A stretch of 64,000 bases of DNA. Source: Motacilla alba alba. Lineage: Eukaryota; Chordata; Aves; Passeriformes; Motacillidae. A program made the translations under genes and the position numbers. This document shows, piece after piece, positions 12,724-25,100 of the stretch. Position 1 is the stretch's first letter. Each line of letters begins with the position of its first letter. The notes beneath the pieces were generated by a model, which ran no database searches, was not told the origin of the DNA, and was given only the letters and a program-made list of their open reading frames with translations. Location: the NCBI RefSeq assembly GCF_015832195.1, contig NC_052016.1, positions 32,137,129 through 32,201,128 on the forward strand, in the 5' to 3' direction.

Positions 12724-12759
12724 CTGCAGGAATATGGAGGCATGTCCATATTCCTGCAG
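12724..12759. repeat. Perfect inverted repeat, 15-bp stem, 6-nt loop
   Basis: CTGCAGGAATATGGA, loop GGCATG, TCCATATTCCTGCAG. The arms are perfect reverse complements, and the 36-bp structure lies just after a poly(T) tract. The stem is too short for a typical microRNA precursor. No function can be assigned. Confidence 0.95.
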
Positions 12760-15700
12760 GCACTCAAATCCAAGTCCAGCCTGCATAAGCAATTCCTCAG
12801 CTGAAGTCCCACAGTGCAATGTTCCCCTCAGGAGTGGCTGCTGCTGCAGTCATCCCAGGTTCCACAGCATACCAGGTGCTGTGACTCTGCTGGCAGCCCA
12901 CCCTGGCAACACCAGCGATCTGCATAACTGGGAAAGGAGTTATTTGGAGTTATATTTGCTCACGTACATGGAAGCAAAGGTAAAGATGAAGAACATAATG
13001 AAGTTTCTCTGGGCATATTTCTGGTTTCCCACAGCTTTCCTGTGAAAGATGGAGTTTTTATATTGATTTGCTGGTGTCTGAAAAAGAATTGAGCTCATTC
13101 TTTCATGTTTTTGCTCCATGAAGGTAATAAAAGAGGCTTTCTTTCCTTTTGGGTCATACTTTGCACAAAACGCATGGGAGCCCTAGTAGCCTTGAGGCTT
13201 TAACTTCTCCACCAACTGTGGTGGAAATTAGCCAACAGGCTTTTGAGTTCAGAGGACTGACTGTCACCACGACCATGCAATATTAATTTTCTTTGAAACA
13301 ACAAGCCAAAAGTTGATGAAACGGCCTTGTTTTTCTTGAACTCGCTGCCTGGGAAGGAGGGAGATGCAGGATTTGTCAACTGAAACTCCACTGATGGAGT
13401 GAAGAGGTCAACATCTATTATAGGGATGATACAGATGAAGGTAAGCCTGTCAGTCATAGGATGAAAAATGAAGCTCTCATCTCCCAGCTAGTGTATAGTA
13501 CCTCTCCTTCATCTCAGTGTGTCTCATCCTCCGTTCTCTTGCACTGCTTTTGCTTTGGCATAGCTCAGCTGACATTAGCAGAGTTGCTCCCACACCTTCC
13601 CAGGCATCGTGCTCTGCCTGACTTTGACAGGCATGTCACTTCCACTTTGGAGAGGGGCTGACACATTAACATCTGCACAGCCCTCTGCAAAACCGCCCTT
13701 CTCATGCAAGCATCTGCCAGCTGAGAAACTCCATCCCACTAGACAAAGCAGTGATCAGGGTGGCAAAAGGGGAAAATAAAAGCTGATATTCCCAGCCAAA
13801 AACAGTGCCTGCCTGCAAAATACAAAGCAAACAGCTCTCAGTCCAGGAAGCTGCTGCAAAAGCACCCTGGTTTTGATTCTCTGATGAGACAGAAAGCACA
13901 TGGGAAGAGCTGCAAGAGGAACCATAGAACTGAGCAATTAGCCAGTGACCCACTGAGATTTGCTTTGTTTGTTCAGCAGCTGCACAGCGCACACAGATAT
14001 CTGTCTGCAGCATTGGGGTAAGCAGTGGTGGGCTGGAATCTTGTCCTTCTTTTTGCTGTACACCCTTTTTTGGCCCTAACAGTCCAGATTTGGTTTTGGG
14101 AGAGGGCACCAGGTGCCCTGGGTGAAACAGGTCACCCTCCAGCAGTTCCAGTTTGTCCCATCAGCTCTACAACAGCCAGCACTGATCCACTGCACCCCAA
14201 TTCCATGGCAAGCCAGGGTAGTCCCAGCCCTATTGCCCCAGCAGGGATAGAGGAGGGTGGCACCACTGGGCCAGGGGACTCCAGAGGGGACATATAGGGA
14301 AGTGTGACAAGAGAAACAAGAGGAAGCATAGGAGAAGGTGTGAGAATGCACACAAGGAGACAGAGGAGGGGACAGAGAAGCAGATTTAGAAGGATGCATG
14401 TGAAAGGGGATGTTGCTGTGGAAAGGGCTGGGAACAGGTCATAGATGTAGGCATGCTGTGCTGGGGGTGAATTTGGAGATACTGTGCTTTTGGGGGACCC
14501 AGACTGGAGCAGTGACATTTCTGAAGGGACTGCAGCCCATGAAGGACCCAGACAGGAGCAGGAAAAGGGTAAGAAGGAAGGAGCAGGGAAAACAAGGGTA
14601 GGAAACCAGGAGCAGCAACAAGAAACCATCACACACCAACTCAGTCTCTTGCACTGGGTGTTGTGTCAACCAAGGGACTTGCAGGGACTGAACATAAAGT
14701 GGTCAAAGAGGGCAAGAGTGGTCTAGAGGTAGAGGGAGAGGTGTTGGTGTGAGGCTGAGTCTAGGATAGCAGTTGGAATTAAATTAAAAGTTTGTGTTAA
14801 TGGACATTAAATTAAATTAAGTTAATTTGCACACCCCAACCCGCAGGCTGGCTTCTGAGAACCAGTTGGTACTGACAAGAGGAAGCTTTATGTGGCTGCT
14901 CAAAGAACAGTAAGGTGAGGAAAAGTCTGGGGTTTGTTCCTCCCCTTTACATTATCTACTGGGACACCATGGCTACCAAAGTCTCTGAAGTCCATCATGA
15001 AAGGGAACTGTAAGTGGGGTTTGTTTTAGTCTGTGCCAGGGGCAGCCTTTATTCTACTGTGTGTCTTCCCACAGCCTGACTGCATGGGCTTCATTATCAG
15101 TGTTTATGAAGGACCTCAAAGTGTGCTGTTCAAGCCCTGTAATTCCTGCACTGGTGAAACACCTAATTATCATCCTAAATATATCCATGCAGAAATTGAA
15201 GCATTAATGAGATAGGGTGGGAAAAGTGACTTACTGTAGGTAATATGAATGACTGACACACTAGGAAGGGTACCCAGCAGCAAACCCCCCAGGCTTGTAC
15301 TCCAGCAGAAGGTGAAAAAATAAAAATGGACAACAGACAACAGGAAGTGAGAGAAGGAAAAGGAAGAAATAAATGCAAGATGAGAAGGAGAGAACACACA
15401 GAGCGAGAAAAGCTGTCAATGGGAAAAAGGCTGCTTCAGTGCATGCCAAGCAAAAAATGGAAGTGACAGCCTGAGCTGCAGAGCGAGAATGCCCCAGACT
15501 AAATGGGAAATATCCAGAGTGGCCTACCATGACTTCTACAGTAGAAAACACTTAGTATTTGGGATGCCTGTAGAGGAGGCAGGAGTCCCTCTGACATTTG
15601 CATGCCTCAGGGCTTCCCTGAAGGGCATGCTTCCACTGGCAAGGAGAGCAGTTGGGACAGTTGGATAAGATGCTGTGAACAAGGCTTGCAGCATTTAACC

Positions 15701-16296
15701 TGCATTAGGAAGTAACGATTTACTCACTTGCTCCCAGTTACCAGGCACCAGGGCTCAATTACATGGGAGCCTTTAAAGGAAGGAGCATCCATACATTATC
15801 ACAGCAAACAAGTCAGTGTGACTTCGTTCAAGGGTATCATCCACCCTGGAACCTATTTCACAACTCGTTGGCCAGCTGAGTGAGAACTGATTGCACACAC
15901 TCCCTTGTTTCTCTGTCTGTGTGTACGGTGGAGGAAGACCCCAATTCATTAAAGGAAACAGAGCGAGGTAAAGAGCCAAGCCTCTCCCTGTTAACCTCCC
16001 CTGGAAAAATAGATTCCTACACAGCCAAGAGTTTGTATCAGTGAGAGAGGGAAAAGTACTTGGTTTTTCCTCATTCTTTACAGCATTACAGCATAGTAGT
16101 GACATCACAGGATCTTTGGTGTAACTCCCCCGCTGTTCAATTAAGATGTAAAATGCAGAGATTTTCTCCACTGCCCCTCTGCACTCAAGGTGATTTTCTT
16201 GCTTCTTACCCCTGCACCGTCCCCATGACAGGGACTCTGGCTAGGTTTCCCAGGTACACAAAGCAGACTAGCTCCTCACCCCTTCCTTAGCTACAC

Positions 16297-16900
16297 CACA
16301 GAATCATAGAATTGTTCAGGTTGGAAAAAACCTCCAAAACTACGAAGTCCAATCATTAACTCACCACTGGCAAGCCCACCACTAAATCACGTCCCTCAAC
16401 ATGACATCTACAGGTTTTATAAATACATCCAGGAATGGTGACCCAACCATTTCCCTGGGCAGTCTGTTCCAGGACTTGACAACTCTCAGTCATGAAATAA
16501 TATCCTAATATCCAATCCAAACCTCCCCTGGTGCAACTTGAGGCCATTTCCTCTCATTGTACCACTTGTTACCTGGGAAAAGAGATTGACCCCCAACCTC
16601 ACTACAGCCTCCTTACAGATAGCAGTAAATAAGGTCTCACCTGAGTATCCTTTTTTTCTAACTAAACAACCCCTGCTCCCTCAGCTCCTCCTCATCAGAC
16701 TTGTGCTCCAGATCCTTCACCAGCTCCATTGCCCTTCTCTGGACATGACTGGGCACCTGAACATCTCTCTGGTAGTGGGGGATCCAAAACTGAACACAGA
16801 ATTCAAGATGCAGCCTCACCGGTGCCAAATACAGGGGAACAATCACTGCCCTGCTCACATCATCATACAGCCTCTGGTTCCCTGTCCCCACCACCCAAAT
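16297..16900 (-). mobile_element. CR1 LINE fragment, 3' portion
   Basis: The plus strand starts CACAGAATCATAGAATTG and continues GGTTGGAAAAAACCTCC, which is the reverse complement of the avian CR1 3' tail. It then follows the antisense CR1 path: a 'gggcagtctgttcca' segment near 16460, 'ctccctcagctcctcctcat' near 16675, 'cccttctctggacatgac' near 16732 and 'gcctcaccggtgccaaatac' near 16814. Similarity fades after about 16870. It is a 5'-truncated, decayed copy, and the open frames on both strands here are by-products of it. Confidence 0.9.
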
Positions 16901-19007
16901 AACAGCCTTAGTACCAATAGCACTTCTTCCCTGGGATATTCTCCCAATTTGAGTCTTTCTGGAGATAAGGAAAGTCAGGATAAAGATGGAGATAAAGATA
17001 GTCAGGAACAAGAGGGTGGTATTTAGGCTGAAATTGGAAGGAGGTTGGCCATCAAGCCCCTTTGTTTCTGCTGCAGATTTCCAGTTAAGGCAGAAAACAC
17101 CACCTGTTTGTGCAGTGGGGCTTTGTATGTTCATTACCTGTGATAAAACGAGATCACTTCTGAGAACCTGACAGGTGCATGCCCCAACTTTGCAAGGTCT
17201 GCAAGCCTTCTGCATGCAGCCTTACAAGCAAAGAGTTGAGAGTCAGAGAATTTACCACCAAAGCTACTTGGAAGCCTGATGCACAGCACAGTATTGGATC
17301 TAGATATCCCCAGTAGGTACAAAACACAGGAGTGCCCTTCCTCTCTACTCTAAAGGATGGTAAACTCTTCTTTCCCTCCTGCCTCCTTTGATCCACTCAG
17401 TCAGGCTGGCCTCAGCTTTCCTACTGCTTTGTACCAGGAGCAGTTCCCCACTGAGTATTTAGCAGGAGGAGTGTTGACTGTTTGCCTATCTCAAACATTT
17501 AGTTTTTTCTGCTCCTGTACTGCCCTAGAGATGAGACAGATCTCACCCACAGATGGTGTGGTGGGATGAGCCAGGGACAGCCTGGCTGACAGAGGAGCTC
17601 TGCCTCACCTTCATGAGGTGATGAGAATGCAGTGCCAGATAATAGGATGACAACAGCACCTGGAAGCCAGCTGTGTGTGCTGCTCTCCTGGCTAGCCTGG
17701 GTACCTCTTTTTCAAATCCCACTGCTCACAGCAGGAGGTGTGCAGCCATTATGAGACATGCTATATTGTGATGCCTTCAGGCAGAGAAATTCTGCCAACA
17801 ACCAGCTACTTGCTCTGGAGGAACAGGGAGAGTGCAGCTTTCTTTTTTTCTTTCCTTTCCTTTTATGCCCTGTGGAAGCGGTGCAACCTATTTTTTTAAC
17901 CTATTTAATGACTTTGATTCTACTGTCTGTCACAGTATTTGACTATCTTCCACAACAGTCAACAGTAACATGGAAGTCACCCACAGTTTTCTTTGGGCCC
18001 TAGACAGGTCAAGGCAAGCCTAACATGAGAAAATACTTACTTCCTTCTCTTCTTTGCATTGGTTGTTGATCTTCAGCAGTTTTGGGAGCAAACACAATAG
18101 TTCTGAATGTGTGCTGTTTACACCCCAAACAAGGAAAAAGTCAAACCTCTCAGAAGTCCAGCTCCAAAGGATAGCAAAAGAGGACCGAGTGCCTTGCATT
18201 GTCAAACACCAGAAGATCAGGCATTAGCAATCCCACATCTCCTAGGGAAGTGGAAATGTGCTAGCAGAGATGCTCAGAGACCTATCTCCCCAATCATTCC
18301 TGAGCCTTACTGCCAACACTATAGTACTGTATGCAGAGAGCTCCAGTTAAGGGACTGGAGACATCTTTCTTCTTCTGGCCAGGAGCTGCCTAGAGCTCTA
18401 TTTGCTTAAGAAAGGGGATACTTCTTCATAACTAAAGAGTCAAAACCCTTTTAAACTCAAGAGACAGAATTTACAATCCAAATTTCCACCCTGACCTTCA
18501 ACAGTGTAATGTCAAACACTGAATAAAATCCTGACAGCATGCTAGAATCCCCTCCCTGTGCTGAATGTTCTGTGGGGAAACCCTTGAGGATGGACAGCAA
18601 AGCAGAGAAAAATGCTTCTAATAATTTCTTATAATACATGAAGCAAGCTGCACCAATATGCAAGGTTCCCTCTGATGCTTAAAACTGAACTGGAGTTTTT
18701 AGTGCTCAGCCAAAAAAAGACTGGGAGGCCCACAAGAACCTTATTAGTGACAGACAGTAATATGAAAGAAGCTATTTTGTCTCAGGTTACTCAAAACCTT
18801 TAATGCTGATCCAGCTCTCCTCTTGCTTACACAAACATAACCCTATTTGCTCTTCCAGAGATAATCAGAATCAGGCTGTTGGTAGAGGCATAAACACAAT
18901 TTTCTTAAGAAAACAAACTACAGAAGAATTTACACATAAATTTTAAACTGGTAAGGACGGTGGTTCAGTTAATTTACTCTCCCAAAATAAAACATTTGTT
19001 GTAAGCA

Positions 19008-19147
19008 TTCCTGGAAGTATTTGAGGTCAGGCTGGATGGGGTTTTGAGAAACCTGGTCTAGTAGAAGTGCCTATGGCATGGGGGTTGGAACTAGATGATC
19101 TTTAAGGTCCCTTCCAACCCAAAACATTTTGATTCTATGATTCTATT
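19008..19147 (+). mobile_element. CR1 LINE 3' end
   Basis: The plus strand reads CTGGAAGTATTTGAGGTCAG, then GGTTGGAACTAGATGATC and AAGGTCCCTTCCAACCC, and ends in the tandem ATTCTATG octamers diagnostic of avian CR1 3' termini (about 19130-19145). Only about 140 bp remain, all 3' untranslated region, a typical strongly 5'-truncated insertion. Confidence 0.92.
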
Positions 19148-22100
19148 ATTTTTAACCTTACCCCATAGTCAATAAATAGAGATTGATTTTGAGAGGCAGA
19201 TTCATTCCAAGCATTTCAAGACTTCCACAGGTTAGACACCTATTAAGAGGATACAGCTCAGTGAGGTAAATCCCAGCCAAAATTTGCAGTCACATAGATT
19301 GTACTGGCAGTATGCTGGGGATGACCCCAGCTGTGTCCTCACCAGTTCAGCACAGTCCCCTAGGACCTGAAGAGCGTGGGCAAGGCCAGATGCTGGTGTC
19401 ATGGTTCATCAACAGCCCCAGATATGTTGAACCAGACCCAGGATCCGTGCAGGAAAATGAGGCCAGGGATAAAGTTAGAGATATGCTACCTAGCACCCAG
19501 GTCCAAGGTCCATCCAAGAGGTGCCACCAGAGACCCAGCTGAAGACAGGGACACCTAATAAGCTGATCCAGACCTGAGCTTACATGGAGAGTAGGTGGAT
19601 ACCTCGGCAGAGACTGGTCAAGGTCCAGTTAGTGCACTCAGGGTCCTGGCAGACAATGTATTTCCCCAAGAAGTAAAAATGGCTCTCCATAGGAAGGAAG
19701 ATGTTGCACCTGTCCAGAAAGCCAAACAAGGCACATAACATCTCCATTGCCAGTCCAACATTAACTTTTGTGGGAATAAAAATATCCAGTGGGGATGTAT
19801 TTAATTATACTAATGTCTTTCCTCTCTAAAAGTATAGTAAACGCAAGCACTTTATATGCAGAATGACTAATTGGAATGAGCTGTGCAATTTTCAGCTTAA
19901 ACCAGCTCCTTTATGCTCAACATCCACCCAACATGTAATGACACAGTTTATATTTTCATTGAGGATTCAGCATCTGGGCAAAACAGAGAAAGCTTTACAA
20001 GTCTTCACTCTAAGTCAATTAGAATTCAAATGTAGGTCAAATGCTAGGGAGAAGAATGGGACCTGCAGCAATTCAGATCTCAGATGTTCATGTACTCTAG
20101 AGACAGAAGAATCATTTGGCACTTATTCTACCTTCCAGGGCTGCGGGCATTCGGAAAGGCAGGTTTGTTCTCTGCTGCATATCTAATAGTGTTTTGGCCA
20201 ACTAGTCTCTAAACTTTCTGGGAAATGACTCTTCTACCTTTGCCCTTGGGAGGCTATTTCACAGCTGAATACATCCCATTCCTGATTTGCTCTTGCTAGT
20301 CCTAGCTATGACCTCCACAGAGGAGTACACACTGTCTTACTTGGTGAGTTTGATAGATGTTTGAGGGTGTTTTTGCACCAAGACCCAATCCAACACACCC
20401 CAACACTGGTTCGGAAAACATCAAGAGCAGCTTCTGTGAAGTCAGTGAAGTTGCACTGATATAAACCAGATCTCAACTACTATGTGGACATACCCATGCA
20501 CACATGTATGTCTCTCACCCACTACCAGAAGTATCACTTCTCATCTAAACTACTTTCTTTTTCCCTTCTCCACTCCCTCTGCTGCTCATTAAAACTTCTC
20601 TCTTCCACCTACAATGGTGAAGAGTCAGCAGGCTGCCCAGGTAGCATTAGCTAATGGGAACTGACAGCCTGCCACCGTTTTCTGAAGGCTAATGTTTTGA
20701 TACCTGTCTGTCTTCCAGCCTGACTGCTTCTATGGAAGACTTTTATCACAGGGAGATTGACCTCAGGCAGAAGACATTTTGTGTCACTGTGAACAATTGA
20801 AATGAAGACACGATGGGATGGCAAGAACTCACCAGCAGCAAAAGGCAAGGAGAAGAAAACTGATGAATGCCTGCTTTGCCATTGGCAGTGATTGGTCCTC
20901 TAATGAATGAATTCACTGAAGAACCTGCACTGTGGCATATTTTGAGACAGATATTAAGAGGCAACATTAACTGATGATAAACTAAAATACCAGTCAAGTT
21001 ATGAGAAGTATTTTCCCACTGATTTACAACAGTCTGGGATCCAATTAAAGAGTTATTCTGCCAACTAGTGCCTTGTGAGGTTCATATGCTGCCTCACAAT
21101 GGCTTATGGGGACACAGTCTGAATTACCTCTGATACTTGGGTGTTGGCACAGTAATTTTTACTACCTTTTACTGCAGAGATGTGGAAGCAAAAAAAAAAA
21201 AAAATGTTCACAGCATGGATACCTGTTCATATCTAAAGAAAGTAAACAATTCCATTACTGTACTTCCCTGGTGAGGTGCTATGTCCCACATGAGCCTTAG
21301 TCTGGAGGACTCACTATTCTCTTTATTTCCCAAGCTCAATACTCCTGGCTAAACTATCTTCTTAAAGATACACTTCAGTCTCCACTCCAACTGAAAGGCA
21401 CATCCTTCTCAAGAATCACAATTTCTTCCCATTTGAGATTTCTGAGGCTGCCATGAAAGGAAAAGGTATTCATAAAAAACCAACCAAAAAAAACCAAAAA
21501 ACACCTAAAACAAAAACAACAACAAAAAAACCCCCAAAAACCAAAAAAACAAAAAAACTTCCCTCCCTGCATGGTGTCAAGTGTGCCTCAGATATGCCTT
21601 GCAAAAAAATCAGGTCACTCTGCTTTTAGCACTATAGTACTGGGTTGGAAAGCTCCTGAGAAGCCATGATTGTACACCTCCTAAGAGCTCAAGACTCCTC
21701 TTTTTATCAGTGGTCTGAGCTTCCCGTTCCAGAACATGCCACTGGCTGAATGTCCTAGATAAAGGAGGAACAGAAACTACAAAAAAACTGGAAGGTATAG
21801 CATCCAAGACAATTTTCTATTTCATGTGTTCCCTTCATGTCAGACACTGTCCATGTATTTTGCCTGGGTGCCCTCTAGATCCTTAAGAAGTCTTCCTGCA
21901 CGTAAAACTTAAATGTAGTCAAGCAACTGCCCCTTGCAGGGAGCTCCAGATCAAAAAATTCAAGGAGAATTGATATAAAGCTTTTATCTCCACAGACTTC
22001 TCCCCAGACTGATGAATACTATTGCCACTTCTCTCCAAACAGAATGTGCCTGCACTGTACTTAACCCTTCTATTCAGAGATCCTTCTCTACATCAATTAT

Positions 22101-25100
22101 TCTGCTTTGGCTTATCTGCTGGATTTACTACATTCCCGAGGAGACACAATGCCTCTTAGGTGGTTTTCTGGCAGATACATACAAGAAATTTACCCTTATA
22201 GATTTTCTTCCTCAAACTGGGTGGCACAATATCAGTAGTCTTAGTCTGCCCTCAGAAGCTTCAAATGGGTTTGCAGCTTCTGACCAAGAATATGTGCTCA
22301 CTTCTTCATTAGTGGGACAGCAGACACTTAGCAACATAAATGGTGCATTGAGCATTGGGAATTACTTCCTTAAAGATGGCTATCACTCAGAATGGGCTGT
22401 AACAATCTCTGAAGAGGCCAAGTGCCCTGTAGCAGCAATGAATAAGGAATAACCAAGTAGTTGGATAGAGCTGCAAAACCGAAATTCAAATTCATACAAA
22501 GTTGAGGGAGGCCCATCTCTGAGATGGTGGTTTAAGCTCATCTTGAGATACAGGCTTGCATAGAAGAGAAATTGTAATTTTTGTATATTACCCAACACTG
22601 TTCACTCATCCCTACAATCATCCAACATGCCCTAATTGCTTCAGTATGTTCCTGCAAAACAGAAACCGAGAGTGACTTGGTCAGAGATAAAGACACATAT
22701 CTAAGATGTACACAGAAGCAGTCATCCAATAATGATGACCAGCTGTCACAGGCAGCAGAAACCTCCTGGCACTTGGCACTGGTGAATTTTCAAATACCCG
22801 CTGGTTGCTGCTACCCCATTAATTGTGGGCACTTTGCCCAGTCTACATTCCTGAACACCTTTTTTCTTCTCTTCCCCTTCTCTCTTCCTCGCAGACTTAT
22901 AACATAGTTAATAAAAAATTTATTGGGGCAATGAAACAAACACCCATTTGGTTTGATGTGGGAGCCAAAGAGAGGAGTTTCTGCTGTTCAGGTGTAGACT
23001 TGAGAGTTTCTGTGATTGCTGTCAGAAACGTGCCTACAAATCCAATATGAATAGATAAATGGAGATGGAGAGGTGTTTGGGGGTGTTTTTTTGGAAGGTG
23101 GAAAGTTTGTTTGCTGGGTTTTTTTAAGGGAGTGGAAAGGGCTGGGAGATCAGACCACAGTGTGTCCTTGAACATGGGGAAAAAGAGGATTACACTGTGA
23201 AAACCATAGAAAGTAATGGACTTTGAAGGACCAGACACATGGCAGCACCCAGCACTGATATGCAACAGGCACTGCAGCTCCTGAGAACTGCATGTGCAAG
23301 CCAATAAATACCTGGAGTTTTTTTTTTCAATCCTATATAGTTTTGCCTTCAGGGACAAGAAAGAAGAAGGTAAGAAGCACTTGGGTCTAACACTGGTGAC
23401 ATCTCAAAGCAGTTCAAGGACTAGAGAGATGGGGCAGCAGGAAATCTGGGAGAAAAATTAGGTACCCTGGAACACATTGGGCTAGAATAGCAATAATCAT
23501 CTTGTGAAAAATTTAGCCTGTGCCTCAGGCTGTGCTGGGCTGGTGGCAGAAAGTACAGAAATCTTTTCAGGGGAGTCCCTCACTCTCTGGCTCAGTGGGA
23601 GAGAGCAGGCAGGAGTATACAATCAAGGAGATTGCAACCTTTCACTGGGATAACTTGTATGAATTTATCTCAGGCTTATATAAAGAGATTTGGAGGGGAA
23701 TGGAGCTGCCCTTCGCAAGGACAGGTAAATATGTCAGGGATTATAACAGAAAGCACTGTCCAGTAAAGAACAGATTATAGACTAGAAAAAAATTTATTGT
23801 TATACTATTTAATATCACACAGTGGAAGTTATGGCAGGAGTCATATGGCAAGAATAGTCAAGATCTGTCAGTGCAGCTGAGAACACAGACTGTGGGTAAT
23901 GACAGAGTCTCCAGAACTAGTTTTTTACATGGTTTCATCTTTCCTGCATAGACATACAAGGTGGATCTGTGCCACCAAATTTTAGACATTGAGAAGTTTG
24001 CTGTGTAAATCTAAATTAGTAATTTACATTCCACTTGTAGTCCAGAGTAAAAGAGACTTCTGGGGGATGATCTTTCACATTATCTCAAGGCACACAGCAG
24101 AAAGAGTAAGATGCCACCTTCTCACAACAGACCACAGATGAGAGCCAGATGACTAGTTTGGATTTGTGTCAGTAGCACTCAGATGTCTAAGATTAAGTGT
24201 GATGAATCTCAGCTGCAGTGTGCCACTTCTGTTTGCAAGACTAAGTGTCCATACAGACAAGAGATGCAACTCCTTCAGAGAGTTGTACTTAAAATACTAA
24301 GTGACAGATGTTTATCTCTGAACTTGGGTTTTAGTCCTGTCTCTGATAGGGTCCCTGTGCAATTTATTTAGCAGAACCACAAAACCCCCTGGATTTGTTA
24401 AAAAGAGATAAACCTTTAATGACCTTGAATGGCAAAGCCTATACTGCCAATGTGGTTTGTTCTCTTTTGCTCCAGAGAGCAAGCCACAGTCTCTGGTTTT
24501 TTTTCCAGTCCTTTGGACTACTATGGATACAACCATGAGATCACTCTCGGGCTCTTTCCCAGAATGAACAAGTGCATCCCCTCTCAGAGCAAGAGCAAGC
24601 ACAGCTGATATGGACATTAGACTCCAAACATGGAGATGATGCCAAGTTCAGCCTCCTCAACCTGTGAAAGTCCTCCAACACCAACCCCACAGACTCTGGG
24701 CTTTCAAATCCTTCCATATGTTCTTGTGCCACGGAAAACACACTGGCATCATGTTATAAAAGCACCAGACTGCCAGACTGTGTCCCAGCCCTTGCTTCAT
24801 TTTAGGTACTTCTAACGTGAAAATATAATAAACCAAGCAACCAAAAAATAAGTATGTCTCAGGGCCACAGGGTCACCACAGGAAGCATGGAGGAGACCAG
24901 CCCTCCCCACTGATCCCCAATATAGCGGGGACATGTTCTATCCATTTCAAAAGGTAGTGTCATCAAGTAGCACAAACACAAGCCAGTCTATGCCATCTAG
25001 CTTAGAATCCAGGGCTTTCTCTGATACTATACACACAGGATGTACAGGCAAAACCAAGGTGTCTACCTGAATTATGAACGTGGTTCACAGGCTTTACACA

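Larger units (their letters stand above)
8873..16296. other. Intronic DNA, nothing further recognised
   Basis: Intron with scattered low-complexity tracts, the 12.7-kb hairpin and the 11.6-12.0 kb candidate element. A short 11-bp duplication (GAGATATTGGA) occurs near 9240. Frames at 12575-13045 and 14132-14632 are unrecognised and probably chance. Confidence 0.6.

Noticed and set aside
12724..12759. microRNA precursor
   Set aside because: The 15-bp stem and 6-nt loop are much shorter than a typical animal precursor, and flanking bases do not extend the pairing.
16538..17215. Open frames of 162 and 185 codons on opposite strands
   Set aside because: Both lie mainly in the CR1 fragment at 16.3-16.9 kb and are by-products of it.
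22012..22452. 146-codon frame with a hydrophobic stretch near residue 30-42
   Set aside because: The hydrophobic run (STSIILLWLICWIYYIPEE) looks membrane-like, but the rest is low-information. There are no homologous motifs, so it is not called as a gene.
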